Source: Sphaerisporangium rubeum (GTDB lineage Bacteria; Actinomycetota; Actinomycetes; Streptosporangiales; Streptosporangiaceae). Taken from it: a stretch of DNA of 64,000 bases. Of the stretch, positions 8,699-17,200 are shown one piece after another (the first letter of the stretch is position 1; each line of letters opens with the position of its first letter). The stretch spans positions 3,774,501-3,838,500 of the forward strand of contig NZ_JACHIU010000001.1 of the NCBI RefSeq assembly GCF_014207705.1, read 5' to 3'. The notes below the pieces were generated by a model. That model had not been told where the DNA came from and searched no databases. It saw only the letters and a list, made by a program, of their open reading frames with translations. The position numbers and the translations under genes were made by a program.

Positions 8699-9706
8699 TC
8701 ACCGCGGCGGACGCAGCAACGGATGGGTCCGCATCGCGACCTCCAGCTCACCCGGCAGCTCGTCACGGTACCGCCCCAGCGTCGCCAGATCACTGTGCCC
8801 GAGAACACGCCGCACCGCGTCCATGTCCACCGCGTCCGCCAGCAGATGCGTCGCCGTCGTATGACGCAACCCGTGCGGCGTGACACTGCGCCGCTGAGCG
8901 GGATCCACATGACGCTGCACACGGTCGATCACCGCCTGCACGTCACCACGCGCCAGCCGCCGCCCCCGCCACGACAACAACAACGCCTTGTCCGCCGTCG
9001 CCGGCCGCCCCTCCGCCAGATACGCCTCCAACGCACCCGCCACATCCACCGGCAACGGAATGTCCCGCGTACGGCCCCCCTTGCCGAACACCCGCCAATA
9101 ACGCACCCCGTCATTGGTGAAGAAATCCTCGACATTGGCCCGCACCAGCTCAGACACCCGCGGCCCCACCGTCGACAACACCATCACGATCAACGCGTCA
9201 CGCAGATGCGTCCGCTGATCACGCCGCCCCTGCGCCGGCTGCGCCTCACTCAGCCCCCGCGCCGCACCCACCAGCCCCCGCGCCTGCTCACGCGTCAACG
9301 CACGCCGCTCAGGACGCAACCCGCCACGCTCCCGCGCCGTCACCGTCGCCGCCGTCATCGGATCGACCTGCACCCACCCCGCCAGCACCGCGTACTTGAA
9401 GAACGCCGACACCGACCGCCGGAACCGCGACTGCGACGCCGCGCTCTGCCCCCCACCCCCCGGCCGCACCCGCCGGCCGTCCGGCTTACGCGCGAACGCC
9501 AGCAACACCGCGTCCACATCGGCACCCGTCAGATCGTCCAGCACCAGACCCGGCCCCGCGAGCTCGGCGAACGTCGCCACATCACGGCTGTACACCTCGG
9601 CCGTCGCCGGGGACAACGCACCCGTCACCGTCCTGGCCCGCACCAGATCGAGATAACGATCGGCGGACTCCCGCACAGTGACGCGCTCCAGATCTGCGGG
9701 CCGCAT
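8699..9706 (-). CDS. Tyrosine recombinase, XerC/XerD-like (copy 1)
   Basis: A 335-residue site-specific recombinase. The N-terminal SAM-like core-binding domain spans about residues 10-120. The catalytic domain shows the full set: Arg in GPRVSELV, Lys in GKGGRTRDIP, HGLRHTTATH (H-x-x-R), His in LGHSDL, and the nucleophile Tyr in LGRYRDEL. Size and layout are those of XerC/XerD rather than of phage integrases, which usually carry an extra arm-binding domain. GGAGGGG lies six bases before the ATG, a good ribosome binding site. A second recombinase of the same kind lies 630 bases upstream, and a dif-like site 1.9 kb upstream, so a role in chromosome dimer resolution is possible. An integration role cannot be excluded. 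Confidence 0.9.
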   Translation of the reverse strand: MRPADLERVTVRESADRYLDLVRARTVTGALSPATAEVYSRDVATFAELAGPGLVLDDLTGADVDAVLLAFARKPDGRRVRPGGGGQSAASQSRFRRSVSAFFKYAVLAGWVQVDPMTAATVTARERGGLRPERRALTREQARGLVGAARGLSEAQPAQGRRDQRTHLRDALIVMVLSTVGPRVSELVRANVEDFFTNDGVRYWRVFGKGGRTRDIPLPVDVAGALEAYLAEGRPATADKALLLSWRGRRLARGDVQAVIDRVQRHVDPAQRRSVTPHGLRHTTATHLLADAVDMDAVRRVLGHSDLATLGRYRDELPGELEVAMRTHPLLRPPR

Positions 9707-9775
9707 CCGTTCCCCTCCATCGCCGGCCGGTGATCACGCCGACCGTACCCGCCACCACCGACAATCCGCATCCCG

Positions 9776-9811
9776 CACCGGGGGAGCGACCGGCACCGGG
9801 GGAGCGACCGG
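9776..9811 (+). repeat. 18-bp perfect tandem duplication
   Basis: CACCGGGGGAGCGACCGG occurs twice head to tail (9776-9793 and 9794-9811) in the 220-base gap between recombinase 1 and the RidA gene. Each copy carries one GGGGGAGC octamer in the same orientation as those at 7593-7654, 10352, 10799 and 11105. Confidence 0.9.
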
Positions 9812-9926
9812 CAAAACCAGATGACACCACACGACCGGCTCGGCACCATAGGCGCCACCCGGCACACCGGCCACCGGCCGCCGCCGACCCCCACACCCGC
9901 ACCCACCCGAGGGGGAACCACCGCCG

Positions 9927-10334
9927 ATGGTGACACGCATGACCGTCAACGAGCTCACCCCACCACCCGGATACGCACACACCGCGATCGTCGAAGCAGG
10001 GGAGCGGCTGGTGTTCCTCGCCGGCGCCGTCCCTCTCGACCCCCACGGAAACCTCGTCGGTGAAGGCGACCCCACCGCGCAGACCCACCAGGTCCTGCGC
10101 AACCTCACCACCGCGCTGCACGCCGCGGGAACCGGCCTGCCGCACGTCATCGCCACCACCGTCTACGTCGCCACCACCGACCACGCCGACCTCCGAGCGG
10201 TCTGGGACGTCGTCCACGCCTCCGGCCTCACCACCGGCCCCCACACCTCCACCCTGCTCGGTGTCACCGTCCTCGGCTACGCCGGCCAAATCGTCGAGAT
10301 CACCGCCACAGCCGTCATCCCGTCCACACCCTGA
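9927..10334 (+). CDS. RidA family protein (YjgF/YER057c/UK114)
   Basis: A 135-residue single-domain protein of the RidA superfamily. Typical RidA enzymes hydrolyse reactive enamines and imines released by PLP enzymes; they form cytosolic trimers. Family features seen: FLAGAVPLDPHGNLVG, QTHQVLRNLTTALHAAG, and VTVLGYAGQIVEITATAVI at the C-terminus. The conserved Arg of canonical RidA (usually in a VRxCVAV-type strand) is not evident; TTVYVATTDHADLRAVW takes its place, so this belongs to a divergent subgroup and may not have deaminase activity. GAGGGGG precedes the ATG at 9927; ATG at 9939 is an alternative. It converges with recombinase 2, with only five bases between the stops. Confidence 0.83.
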   Translation: MVTRMTVNELTPPPGYAHTAIVEAGERLVFLAGAVPLDPHGNLVGEGDPTAQTHQVLRNLTTALHAAGTGLPHVIATTVYVATTDHADLRAVWDVVHASGLTTGPHTSTLLGVTVLGYAGQIVEITATAVIPSTP

Positions 10335-10339
10335 AACCG

Positions 10340-11335
10340 TCACGGACCACCGGGGGAGCGCAGACCATCCAGAACACCGTACGCGGGGTTACCACGCGCG
10401 GCCTGCCGCACCTCACGAGCCGTCGACGCGATGTACGCCTGACCCGTCACGATCGACGAGTGACCGAGCAGCTCCATCAGCTCATGCGCCGTCGCACCAC
10501 GCTCCGCCAGGCGCGTCGCGAACTCGTGCCGCAACGCGTGCACCAGCGTGCCCCGCTGCACCCGGTCACTGATCCCCGCGTACCGGTAACACTGCCGCAC
10601 CAGATACTGCAACCCGCCGCGCTGCAACGGCCGGTTCCTGGTGTCCACCAGCAGGGGGGCCGACCGCGGCAACGACTCCAGCCCGAACCGCTCCAGACGG
10701 CTCCGCAGATAATCGTCGATCAGATACTCGATCGGCGGCTCGATCGGCAACGACCTGGTCTTACCGCCTTTGCCGACCACCTGAACCCGCCGGTCACCGG
10801 GGGAGCCCCCCACCGACCCCAGCGTCACCCCGAGCAACTCCGCCGACCGCATCCCCGTGACCAGCGCCAGAGCCAGCACCACCAGGTCACGCTCCACCCA
10901 CGGATCGCGCGCCTCACGAGCCCCGTCCGCGATCCGCCGCAGCAACGTCGCCGACGCGCTCCCGTCGCCGAGCAACGGCTTCGGCGCCTTGGCCGGCTGC
11001 TTGGGCCGGGGCACCGCCGCCATCGGGTTCCCCTCCAGCCATCCCTCCGCCACACAGAACGTCAGGAACTGGTTCCACGCGCTCCACGCGCGGTTGACAC
11101 TCGCGGGGGAGCGCGGCTCGGCGAAATCCGCGAACGCGGCCCGGATCAGCCGCCCCCCGACCTCAGCCACCGCCAGTTCCTCCACCGTCACCCCCGCGTG
11201 CGCGGCCGCGAGCCGGGAGATCAGCTGCAGATCCCGTTCGTAGGCCGCGACGGTGTGGGGGGAGAGCTTCTTGGTCCGCAAGGAGGCGATGTACTCCGCG
11301 GCCGCCTCAGGCACGAGCGTCCCCCGGTCACCCAC
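10340..11335 (-). CDS. Tyrosine recombinase, XerC/XerD-like (copy 2)
   Basis: A 331-residue recombinase with the N-terminal core-binding domain (YIASLRTKKLSPHTVAAYER onward) and a complete catalytic domain: Arg in TGMRSAELL, Lys in GKGGKTRSLP, VHALRHEFATRL, LGHSSIVTGQAYI with the Tyr nucleophile, and an AARGNPAY tail. It is clearly different in sequence from copy 1, so the two are not a recent duplication and could work as a heterodimer as XerC and XerD do. It starts at a GTG (11335) behind GGGAGGT. The 250 bases upstream carry an 11-base piece of the dif candidate (11367-11377) and then the site itself (11579-11606). Confidence 0.9.
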   Translation of the reverse strand: MGDRGTLVPEAAAEYIASLRTKKLSPHTVAAYERDLQLISRLAAAHAGVTVEELAVAEVGGRLIRAAFADFAEPRSPASVNRAWSAWNQFLTFCVAEGWLEGNPMAAVPRPKQPAKAPKPLLGDGSASATLLRRIADGAREARDPWVERDLVVLALALVTGMRSAELLGVTLGSVGGSPGDRRVQVVGKGGKTRSLPIEPPIEYLIDDYLRSRLERFGLESLPRSAPLLVDTRNRPLQRGGLQYLVRQCYRYAGISDRVQRGTLVHALRHEFATRLAERGATAHELMELLGHSSIVTGQAYIASTAREVRQAARGNPAYGVLDGLRSPGGP

Positions 11336-11366
11336 CGCGACCTCCCGTCCTTGATCGTTCGCGTTC

Positions 11367-11377
11367 TGCGATTATGC
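11367..11377 (+). other. Partial copy of the dif core
   Basis: TGCGATTATGC repeats 11 bases of the dif candidate (its 11591-11601), covering most of the central region and the proximal part of the TTATGC arm, but without the GCATAA arm. It lies 32 bases upstream of the start codon of recombinase 2. It could be a recombinase-bound half-site used for autoregulation, a relic of a former site, or chance. Confidence 0.5.
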
Positions 11378-11578
11378 GGCAAACACCGGTCGAAGTGGTG
11401 ACGAAACGCCGGTCAGCCGGGTCGCGCACGTACGGCCCATCGCGGTCGCCGGGGAGCCGGTGACGGCCGCGACCGGCTGGTCTGTGCGCTTCGGCGTCCC
11501 GGTCATGCGCGTGTCGCGGCGGACCGCGCCGGGGCTGCGGTGACGGGTCCGATGGCGCCTGGGGAGACGGAATCATGA

Positions 11579-11606
11579 ATGCAGCATAAGTGCGATTATG
11601 CATGAA
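11579..11606 (+). other. dif: Candidate dif site (Xer recombination site)
   Basis: A 28-base site with the canonical 11-6-11 geometry. The inner arms are GCATAA and TTATGC (perfect inverted repeat, 11584-11589 and 11596-11601) around the 6-base spacer GTGCGA. E. coli dif has GCATAA and TTATGT around a 6-base spacer, so the XerC-side inner arm is identical and the XerD-side arm differs at one base. It lies in a gene-free segment, 244 bases upstream of a Xer-type recombinase, at the GC-skew switch, and every GGGGGAGC octamer in the window points at it. Together these make a chromosome dimer resolution site at the replication terminus the best reading. Confidence 0.72.
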
Positions 11607-11724
11607 AAACGGAGGTAGGTGACCGCTGAGAGGGGTGACAAGAGCCTGCACCAAACCTGCACCCATGCGCACCCGATCACTCTCGCCGCACGCCGAGCTC
11701 GCACGCAGGCGCTGCGTCAACCCC

Positions 11725-11752
11725 GGCGGAATCGACTTGGCGGAATCGACTT
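11725..11752 (+). repeat. 14-bp tandem duplication
   Basis: GGCGGAATCGACTT is repeated exactly, head to tail, inside the terminus segment 120 bases right of the dif candidate. No function can be assigned. Confidence 0.85.
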
Positions 11753-11894
11753 GCAGGTCCAGACGCTCCAGCATCGGTCCATCGCGGAGAACCCGGCCGC
11801 TCAACGGGTGATCCGTCGTACGGCTTCCCACAGCCTCGGCGCCGAGAACCCTGAAGCCGATGGCCACGGAGAGTTTCACCAGTGGCGTTCGTCT

Positions 11895-11943
11895 GCGAAA
11901 CGATCTTCACTGCGTGCGGGACGATACGCGCGAAACGATCTTC
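11895..11943 (+). repeat. 14-bp direct repeat pair
   Basis: GCGAAACGATCTTC occurs at 11895-11908 and 11930-11943, 35 bases start to start. The regular spacing (about 3.3 helical turns) would suit paired protein binding, but nothing downstream identifies a regulated gene. Confidence 0.8.
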
Positions 11944-12087
11944 GTGGGGTGTCCATCGATGAGGTCGCTCTAGCGATCATGACCGATAGGTGACGTGAGT
12001 GATGTGTCGTCCATCTGTCAATTTCCATGAAACCGGCTGCCTATTGATCGGCCGGCCACTATCTGCGACCTGCGGAAATCGTCTTAT

Positions 12088-12115
12088 ACCGGACAGAAGC
12101 TGGATTCTGTCCGGT
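12088..12115. other. Perfect 28-bp palindrome (11-6-11)
   Basis: ACCGGACAGAA and its exact reverse complement flank the 6-base spacer GCTGGA. The 11-6-11 spacing equals that of a Xer site, and the element is 482 bases from the end of the dif candidate, but the arms share no sequence with dif. As RNA it would form an 11-pair hairpin with a 6-base loop on either strand, followed on the plus strand by TAGAGAG rather than a T-tract. Operator, hairpin or recombination site cannot be separated from sequence. Confidence 0.6.
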
Positions 12116-12412
12116 TAGAGAGCAGTACGGGGATCCGCCGGAGTTGGCACGAGTTGGCGGTTTCCCCACGGCACGGTGCGACCGGTCCGGCGCGCGGGTG
12201 GCCGCGGTGCACGGACACGGTCGACGCTTGCGGGTGGGTGCGCGAAGTCGCCGCGCGGCCGGGGCCGCTCTTGGTGGGTCCACTCCCCCGGCCTGGGGTT
12301 TCGTGAGCCTCTCCCCTGGTTCGGCGGGGGCCGTAAGGCGGCGGGAAGGGAGCCGTAAAGGGGTGGTGGCAGGGTGGGGGTGCTGGTCGGGGCGAGGGTG
12401 GGAGGCTCGGAG

Positions 12413-13000
12413 ATGGCGGGTGAGGATCCGTTGCGGGTGGTGGTGATCGTCGCCAGTACGCGGAGCGGGCGGTTCGGGCCTACGGTGGCGGGCTGGTTCG
12501 TGGGGCGTGCGGCGCGGCGTGGGGACATGGTCGTCGATGTGGTCGACCTGGCCGAGGCGCGGTTGCCGGAGACGCTGGCGGATCAGGATGAGGCCGCTCC
12601 CCCGGCGGTGCGTGCTGTGTCGCGGCGGCTGGCGGCGGCGGATGCGTTCGTGGTGGTGACTCCGGAGTACAACCAGAGTTTTCCTGCGCCGTTGAAGACG
12701 GCGATCGACTGGTTCTATGAGGAGTGGCAGGCGAAGCCGGTGGCTTTTGTGGCGTATGGCCGTGAGTCGGGGGGGTTGCAGGCGGTGGCGCAGTTGCGGC
12801 AGGTGTTCGTGGAGGTGAATGCGGTGCCGATTCGCAGCTGTGTGAGTCTTCGTTGTTACTGGGAGTGGTTCGCGGCTGATGGGAGTTGGCCGCGGGCGGG
12901 TGCCGGTTTCGTGGCGGAGGCGGGGGTCACGCTGGATCAGTTGGCGTGGTGGGGTCTGGCGTTGCGTGAGGCGCGGGTGCGGCGGCCGTACGTGGCGTGA
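12413..13000 (+). CDS. NAD(P)H-dependent FMN reductase
   Basis: A 195-residue flavodoxin-like enzyme that reduces FMN or uses bound FMN to reduce quinones or azo/nitro compounds. The phosphate-binding loop is VASTRSGRFGPTVAGW (residues about 13-28) and the second family signature is TPEYNQSFPAPLKTAIDWF (about 82-100). Both are standard for the NADPH_FMN_red family. GGGAGG sits seven bases before the ATG at 12413, which decides the start over longer readings. It is cytosolic and followed 70 bases later by a serine hydrolase on the same strand. It is the first gene right of the terminus segment and its coding strand is markedly G-rich. Confidence 0.9.
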   Translation: MAGEDPLRVVVIVASTRSGRFGPTVAGWFVGRAARRGDMVVDVVDLAEARLPETLADQDEAAPPAVRAVSRRLAAADAFVVVTPEYNQSFPAPLKTAIDWFYEEWQAKPVAFVAYGRESGGLQAVAQLRQVFVEVNAVPIRSCVSLRCYWEWFAADGSWPRAGAGFVAEAGVTLDQLAWWGLALREARVRRPYVA

Positions 13001-13070
13001 GGCGTAGTGCGGCAGGGTTCGTCCGGGTTTCCGGGTGTTTTTCACGACGAAGAGAGGCAGGGACGTAGTG

Positions 13071-14177
13071 ATGGGTGATGTTCAGCGGCTGGTGCAGGAC
13101 GCGATCGACGGGCTGGTGGCTTCGGGTGCGGAGCGGGGTCTGCAGGTGGCGGTGTACCGGGAGGGTGAGTTGGTGGTGGACGCGGTCGCGGGGGTGGCGG
13201 ACGCGGAGTCGGGGCGTGTGCTGACGTCGGACACGCCGATCTACAGTTCGTCGACGGGGAAGGGGTTGACGTCGGCGGTGGTGCATACGCTGGCGGAGGA
13301 GGGGGTGCTGGATTACGACGTGCCGATCGCGGAGGTGTGGCCGGAGTTCGGGGTGGCCGGCAAGGAGCGGGCGACGTTGCGTCAGGTGCTGGATTTCACG
13401 GTGGGGTTGCCGGCGGTGCCGGCGGACACGACGCCGGAGGATCTGTTCGACTGGGAGAGGATGACGGCGGCGCTGGCGGCGGCGGAGCCGTGGTGGGAGC
13501 CGGGGACGAAGGTGGGGTATCACCCGCAGACGTTCGGTTATCTGGTGGGTGAGGTGGTGCGGCGGGTGACGGGGAAGCGGATCTCGCAGGTGCTGGCGGA
13601 GCGGGTGGCGGGTCCGTTGGGGGTGGCGGACGAGGTGTTCCTGGCGGTGCCGCGTGAGGAGCTTTCGCGGGTGGCGAGGTTGGAGGCGTCGGGTCCGCCG
13701 GTTGATCTGGATCAGCTGGAGGCGATGATGCCGACGTTCTTCAAGATCGCTCCGCGTGCGGTGCAGTTGAGTGCGGAGTTGTGCAACCGGCCGGATTATC
13801 TGGCGGCGGAGATCCCGGCGGGTGGGACGGTGACGGCGCGTGGGCTGGCGCGGGTGTACGCGGCGTTGCTGGGGCCGGTGGACGGGGTGCGGTTGATCTC
13901 GCCGGAGCGGTTGAAGGAGGTGTCGGGGGTGGCGTCGCAGGGTGTGGACGAGATCTTCGGGTATCCGACGCAGTACGGTCTGGGGTACAGCTTGATGCGG
14001 CCGGTGGCTTCTCCCCCGCCGGGTCCGGTGATCGGGTGGCCGGGTGCGGATGGGAGTTCGGCGGATGCGGATCTGGGGTCGGGGACGGTGCTGGCGGTGA
14101 CGAAGGTGAGTTTCACGCCGGGTGATTTCACGACGGTGGGTGTGGTGTCGGATGTGGTGGTGGGGGCGTTGGGGTGA
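13071..14177 (+). CDS. Serine hydrolase, class C beta-lactamase/esterase fold
   Basis: A 368-residue protein of the beta-lactamase-related family. The SxxK nucleophile motif is SSTGK near residue 61, and the segment YHPQTFGYLVGEVVRRVTGK near residue 145 carries the conserved Tyr of family VIII esterases, in which YxN is replaced. A class C-like ending with GWPGADGSSADADLG replaces HTG with WPG. No signal peptide is seen, so it is probably a cytosolic esterase rather than a secreted beta-lactamase. ATG at 13071 follows an AGAGAGGCAGGGA purine tract. Substrate unknown. Confidence 0.87.
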   Translation: MGDVQRLVQDAIDGLVASGAERGLQVAVYREGELVVDAVAGVADAESGRVLTSDTPIYSSSTGKGLTSAVVHTLAEEGVLDYDVPIAEVWPEFGVAGKERATLRQVLDFTVGLPAVPADTTPEDLFDWERMTAALAAAEPWWEPGTKVGYHPQTFGYLVGEVVRRVTGKRISQVLAERVAGPLGVADEVFLAVPREELSRVARLEASGPPVDLDQLEAMMPTFFKIAPRAVQLSAELCNRPDYLAAEIPAGGTVTARGLARVYAALLGPVDGVRLISPERLKEVSGVASQGVDEIFGYPTQYGLGYSLMRPVASPPPGPVIGWPGADGSSADADLGSGTVLAVTKVSFTPGDFTTVGVVSDVVVGALG

Positions 14178-14228
14178 GGTAGGGGGTTTTCTGTGAGCTC
14201 GGCCCGAACCGCAGCCGGGCCGATGATG

Positions 14229-14265
14229 GGGCCGGTCCCTGGTTGCCAGACCTGGGGGCCGGCCC
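14229..14265. terminator. Stem-loop between convergent genes
   Basis: GGGCCGG (14229-14235) pairs with CCGGCCC (14259-14265), and an inner CTGG-TTG-CCAG hairpin is nested within. It lies between the stop of the serine hydrolase and the stop of the convergent SARP regulator, with no T-tract. A bidirectional terminator is the simplest reading. Confidence 0.5.
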
Positions 14266-14274
14266 TTCGGGGTT

Positions 14275-17200
14275 TCAGGTGGGTGGGGTGGTGGCGAGGG
14301 TGGTGGTCTGGTGGGGGGTGAGGGTGGTGCCGTGGTGGTGGGCTTGGGTGTAGGGGGTGTCGCCGAGTGCGTGGCGTGCGCGGGTGGTGATGCGGTTGAT
14401 GTCGGTTTGTTCGGCGGGTGCGGGTGGGAGTGCGGTGGTGGTGCGGAGGGTGTGTGCGGCGCCGAGGAGGTGGGCGGCGTGGGTGTGGTGGCCGGTGAGG
14501 GTGAGTGCGCCGGCGAGTCCTTCGAGGGCGAGGATTTTTTCGCGGGGTGCGTCGAAGCGTTCGGCGAGGGTGAGTGCGTGGAGGTGGTGGGTGCGTGCGG
14601 TGGTGGGGTCGCCGCGGAGTTCGGCGAGGTAGCCGAGTTCGGTGTGGACCATGGGGAGGTGGGGTGCGGGGGTGTGGTCGCCGGGGGTGGTGTCGAGGAC
14701 GGTGCGGAGGTGGGTTTCGGCGGTGTCGAGGTGGCCGGCTTTGCGTGCGGTGAAGCCGAGGCCCATTTCGGCGAAGATGCGCAGGGGGTGGTAGCCGTGG
14801 CTGGTGGCGAGGGTGGCGGCTTGGTGGCACAGGTCGGTGGCGGTGGTGTAGTCGGCTTGTTGCATGGCGATCCAGCCGAGCCAGGCGAGTTCGCCGGCGA
14901 TGTCGGGCCATAGGTCGAGTTGGCGGGCCATGTGGAGGCTGTCGTGGTGGAGGCGGTTGGCGGTGGTGTGGTCGCCGGTCATTTCGGCGTGTGCGCCGAG
15001 CCATCCGGTGGCTTGGAGGTGGCCCCAGGTGTCGCCGAGGGTGTGGAAGGTGGTGGCGGCGTGGCGTGCGTGGTGGTCGAGGGCGGTGAGGTCGCCGCGG
15101 AGGTGGGCGAGTTTGGCGTGGGTGAGGTGGACGGCGGCGTTGCCCCAGTGGTCGCCGGTGGTGGTGAATGCGGTGTGGGCGTGGTGGAGGAGGTGGGTGG
15201 TGGTGGTGAGGTCGCCGGTGTCGATGGCGGCGTAGGCGTGGAACCAGCGTGCGCGGGCGAGGGTGGTGGGGTCGCCGCCGGTGGGGGGTGGGGTGCCGGT
15301 GGGTGGGGTGCCGTGCATGAGGGTGATGCCGGTGTGCCAGGTGGTGGCGAGTGCGCGCAGGGTGGTGAGGTCGTCGCTGGTGGTTTCGTGGGTGGTTGGG
15401 GTGGTGAGTGCGGCGTGGAGGCTGGTGCGGGCTTCGGTGAGGCGGCCGCGGAGGAACCAGTACCAGGTGAGTGCGGTGGTGAGGCGGAGTGCGTGGGTGG
15501 GGTGGCCGGTGGTGAGTGCGGTGTCGAGGGCGAGGCGCAGGTTGGGGGTTTCGGTGTCGAGGTGGTGGAGCCAGTGGCGTTGGCGGGGGCCGTGGAGGTG
15601 GGGGGCGGCGGTTTCGGCGAGGGTGGTGTAGTGGTGGAGGTGGCGGGTGCGGAGTTCGGGGAGTTCGCCGGTGTGGTGGAGGTGGCCGGTGCAGTAGTGG
15701 GCGACTGATTCCAGCAGGCGGTAGCGGGGGCCGTCGGGGGTGTGGGTGGCGGTGAGCAGGGAGCGGTCGACGAGGCGGGTGAGGATGGCGGGGACGGCGG
15801 TGGGGGGTAGTCCGGGGCCGGAGGTGGTGGCTTCGGCGGTGTCGAGGGTGCAGCCGTCGGCGTGGACGGCGAGGCGGCGCAGGACGGTTTGCTCGTCGGG
15901 GGTGAGGAGTTCGAAGCTCCAGTCGATCATGGCGGTGAGGGTTTGCTGGCGGGGTGGTGCGCCGCGGTGGCCGGTGGCGAGGAGGCGGAATCGGTCGTCG
16001 AGGCGGGCGACGAGGCCGTGGACGCCGAGTGCGGGGACTTTGGTGGCGGCGAGTTCGAGGGCCAGGGGGATGCCGTCGAGGCGGCGGCACAGGGTGGCGA
16101 CGGCGGGGGTGGTGGTGTCGTCGAGGGTGAAGTCGCGGGTGGCGGCGGTGGCGCGCTGGGTGAACAGTTGGACGGCGGCGGCGTGGCGGGGGTCGTGGCC
16201 GGGGGTGGGGACGTCCAGGGGTGGGACGTTCCAGACGGTTTCGCCGGGGATGGCGAGGGGTTCTTGGCTGGTGGCGAGGACGCGCAGGCCGGGGGCGGTG
16301 CGCAGGAGGTGGGTGGTGAGGTGGGCGGCGTGGTCGATGAGGTGTTCGCAGTTGTCGAGGATGAGGAGCATGGTGCGGTCGCGCAGGGTGGTGGTGAGGC
16401 GGTCGAGGGGGGTGGTGGGGGTGCCGGTGGTGTCGCGGATGCCGAGGGTGGTGGTGAGGTGGTTGGCGACGGCGGTGAGGGTTCCGGTGGTGCCGGTGTG
16501 GTCGAGGGCGGCGAGTTCGACGAGGTGGACGCCGTCGGGGTAGGTGGGGGCGAGGCGGGTGGCGGTTTCCAGGGCGAGGCGGGTCTTGCCTACTCCCCCG
16601 GGTCCGGTGAGGGTGACCAGGCGGCTGGTGGTGAGCTGGGTGGTGATGGCGGTGAGGGCGTCGTCGCGGCCGATGAGGGGGGTGAGGGGCAGGGGCAGCG
16701 CGGGGGGTGGTGGCGCGGTGGGAGGCCGGGGGGCCGGAGGTGGGGCGGGGGTGTCGAGGGTGGGGTCGTGGGTGAGGATGGCGTGGTGGAGGCGGGTGAG
16801 GTGCGCGGAGGGGTCGAGGCCGAGTTCGTCGGCGAGGTGGTCGCGCAGGTGGTGGTAGCTGTCGAGGGCTTCGCTCTGGCGGCCGGAGCGGTACAGGGCG
16901 CGCATGTGGGTGGCGCGCAGGCGTTCCCGCAGGGGGTGGTGGCGGAGCAGTTCGGTGAGTTCGTCGGCGAGTTGGGTGTGTTCGCCGAGGTGCAGGCGGG
17001 TTTCGGCGTGTTCTTCGCGGGCGGTGAGGTGTTGTTCTTCCAGGCGGGTGATGGTGGGCCGCAGGAATGGTTCGTCGTGGAAGTCGGCGAAGGCGGGGCC
17101 GCGCCACAGGGCGAGTGCGTCGGTGAGGCGGGTGGCTTTGGTGTGGGGGTCGGTGGTGGTGCGGGCTTTGGTGAGCAGGTCGGTGAAGCGCAGGTGGTCG

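Larger units (their letters stand above)
11336..12412. other. Gene-free terminus segment
   Basis: About 1.08 kb without a convincing gene. Open frames exist, but their third positions are not GC-enriched as in every real gene around them. The segment is lower in GC than its flanks and holds the dif candidate, a half-site, a 14-base tandem repeat, a 14-base direct repeat and a 28-base perfect palindrome, each listed separately. The plus strand is C-rich to its left and G-rich to its right. Confidence 0.7.

Noticed and set aside
8699..11335. Integrated phage or ICE marked by the two recombinases
   Set aside because: No att duplication, tRNA target, excisionase, replication or transfer gene was seen, and the flanking genes are ordinary metabolic genes.
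11619..11993. A 124-codon frame, and an overlapping antisense 183-codon frame, in the terminus segment
   Set aside because: Third positions are not GC-enriched, no domain is recognisable, and one frame runs straight through the dif candidate and tandem repeats.
12088..12115. Calling the palindrome a second dif
   Set aside because: The geometry fits, but no base similarity to the dif arms exists and the inner arms lack ATAA/TTAT.
13071..14177. Secreted beta-lactamase
   Set aside because: No signal peptide is present and the YxN and KTG-type motifs are altered, so a cytosolic esterase-like role is more likely.
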